A DNA stretch of 25,189 nucleotides from Pseudomonadota bacterium. Lineage in GTDB: Bacteria > Pseudomonadota > Gammaproteobacteria > Steroidobacterales > Steroidobacteraceae. Below, piece after piece: positions 24,182-25,189 of the stretch. A model generated the notes under the pieces. That model was not told the origin of the DNA. It was given only the letters and a program-made list of their open reading frames with translations, and made no database searches. Every line of letters starts with the position of its first letter. Positions within the stretch are counted from its first letter, which is position 1. A program made the translations under genes and the position numbers. The DNA lies in NCBI GenBank assembly GCA_021850555.1, contig JAJZLX010000761.1:1-25189 (forward strand), written 5' to 3'.

Positions 24182-25189
24182 TCAGACTTTCCAGGGAACG
24201 GGCTTCTCGGGATCGACCCCGAGCGCCTTCACCGCGGCCCCGACCGCCGCAGGCTCGATCTTGCCGTCATCGGCCAGCGCCTTGAGCGTCGCGACCACGA
24301 GGTGATTGCAATCGACCTCGAAATGCCGCCGCAGCGCCGCACGCGAATCGGACCGGCCGTAGCCGTCCGTGCCGAGGCTCACGTACGTGCCGGGAATCCA
24401 CTGGCGGATCTGGTCGGGCACGGTCCGCACATAATCGGTCGCGGCGATGAACGGGCCGCGCGCATCCTCGAGACACTTGCGCACATAAGGGGTACGGGCG
24501 CGCTCCGTGGGGTGCAGCTGGCTCCAGCGCTCGCACTCGAGGGCCTCGCGCCGCAGCTCGCTGAAGCTCGTGACGGAGAACACCTCCGTTCGCACGCCGT
24601 ACTCGCTCTCCAGGACCTGCGCGGCCGCGAGGCACTCGCGCAGGATGGTGCCGGAACCGAGCAGCGTCGCGCGCAGCTTGCCCTTCGGACCCGCGGCGCG
24701 CACCCGGTAGGCGCCCTTGAGAATCCCCTCCTCCGCGCCCTTCGGCAGGGCCGGCTGCGGGTAGTTCTCGTTCATGACCGTGATGTAGTAGAAGATGTTT
24801 TCCTGCTCGACGTACATGCGCCGCATGCCGTTCTGGATGATCACGGCGAGCTCGTAGCCGAAAGTCGGATCGTAGGCCACGCAGTTCGGCACGGTGGTGG
24901 CGAGCAGCTGGCTGTGACCGTCCTGGTGCTGCAGGCCCTCCCCGGCGAGCGTGGTGCGCCCCGCGGTCGCCCCGAGCAGAAACCCGCGCACCTGCTGATC
25001 GCCCGCGGCCCAGATGAAATCCCCGACCCGTTGGAAGCCGAACATCGAATAAAAGACATAGAACGGCACCATGTTGATGCCGTGATTGCTGTAGGCCGTG
25101 CCGGCGGCGATCCACGAGCACAGCGCGCCGGCCTCGTTGATGCCCTCCTCGAGGATCTGGCCCTTCTTGTCCTCGCGATAGGACATGAG
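24182..25189 (-). CDS. aceE: Pyruvate dehydrogenase E1 (homodimeric type), C-terminal part, cut by window end
   Basis: The 335 or so residues visible correspond to the C-terminal third of AceE, the thiamine-diphosphate-dependent enzyme that decarboxylates pyruvate and acetylates lipoyl groups. The match to E. coli AceE, as remembered, is close from SYREDKKGQILEEGINE through FYVFYSMFGFQRVGD, AAGDQQVRGFL and TTLAGEGLQHQDGHS, including the conserved GEGLQHxDGHS segment. It ends with a typical extension after GTDGYGRSDSRAALRRHFEVD. The homodimeric E1 rather than the alpha/beta type points to beta/gammaproteobacteria. The frame runs off the right edge, so the start is outside; the ATG near 25186 is internal. 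Confidence 0.97.
   Translation of the reverse strand, partial: LMSYREDKKGQILEEGINEAGALCSWIAAGTAYSNHGINMVPFYVFYSMFGFQRVGDFIWAAGDQQVRGFLLGATAGRTTLAGEGLQHQDGHSQLLATTVPNCVAYDPTFGYELAVIIQNGMRRMYVEQENIFYYITVMNENYPQPALPKGAEEGILKGAYRVRAAGPKGKLRATLLGSGTILRECLAAAQVLESEYGVRTEVFSVTSFSELRREALECERWSQLHPTERARTPYVRKCLEDARGPFIAATDYVRTVPDQIRQWIPGTYVSLGTDGYGRSDSRAALRRHFEVDCNHLVVATLKALADDGKIEPAAVGAAVKALGVDPEKPVPWKV

Overview
This 25.2-kb, GC-rich window looks like a chromosomal segment of an aerobic proteobacterium, most likely gammaproteobacterial (Steroidobacter/Nevskia/Xanthomonad-like). The grounds are a homodimer-type pyruvate dehydrogenase operon (aceE-aceF-lpdA with a lipoyl domain fused to LpdA), a XylR/DmpR-type sigma-54 activator, and a TonB-dependent receptor heading a GMC/SDR catabolic operon. 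The taxon is inferred from gene content only.

Layout. (1) 1-438 (+): C-terminal part of a Rieske-type ring-hydroxylating or O-demethylating oxygenase, cut by the window edge. (2) 641-7245 (-): a tightly coupled six-gene operon, transcribed right to left. In order it encodes a B12-binding corrinoid protein, a URO-D-fold methyltransferase (MT I), a MetH-activation-domain-like protein, a ferredoxin/ASKHA corrinoid-reductive activator (RACE), a methyl-tetrahydrofolate:corrinoid methyltransferase (MT II) and an amidohydrolase. Together the first five make a complete corrinoid demethylase: a methyl group would pass from an unknown donor to Co(I) and then to tetrahydrofolate. (3) 7246-8198: about 950 bp without a recognisable gene but with several palindromes. 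(4) 8199-9974 (-): XylR-like sigma-54 activator. (5) 9975-10450: divergent regulatory region with a near-perfect -24/-12 promoter, an upstream 9-bp inverted repeat (candidate activator site) and a 13-bp direct repeat with a 21-bp period. (6) 10451-18009 (+): TonB receptor, EthD-domain protein, GMC oxidoreductase, two SDRs and an MFS transporter, apparently one sigma-54-driven operon. (7) 18010-19157: decayed DNA with an IS66-family transposase fragment. (8) 19158-25189 (-): an ABC exporter-like ATPase/permease pair downstream of lpdA, aceF and the C-terminal part of aceE.

Working model (inference): left of the IS66 scar lies a catabolic island. Its substrate crosses the outer membrane through the TonB receptor, its alcohol or carbonyl groups are oxidised by the GMC and SDR enzymes, and methyl groups may be removed by the corrinoid system and by the Rieske enzyme. 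The XylR-like activator would sense the substrate or a metabolite. The right end is housekeeping central metabolism. The most unusual element is the complete acetogen-style corrinoid demethylase in an apparently aerobic genome, with an MT I that lacks the usual His-x-Cys...Cys zinc ligands.
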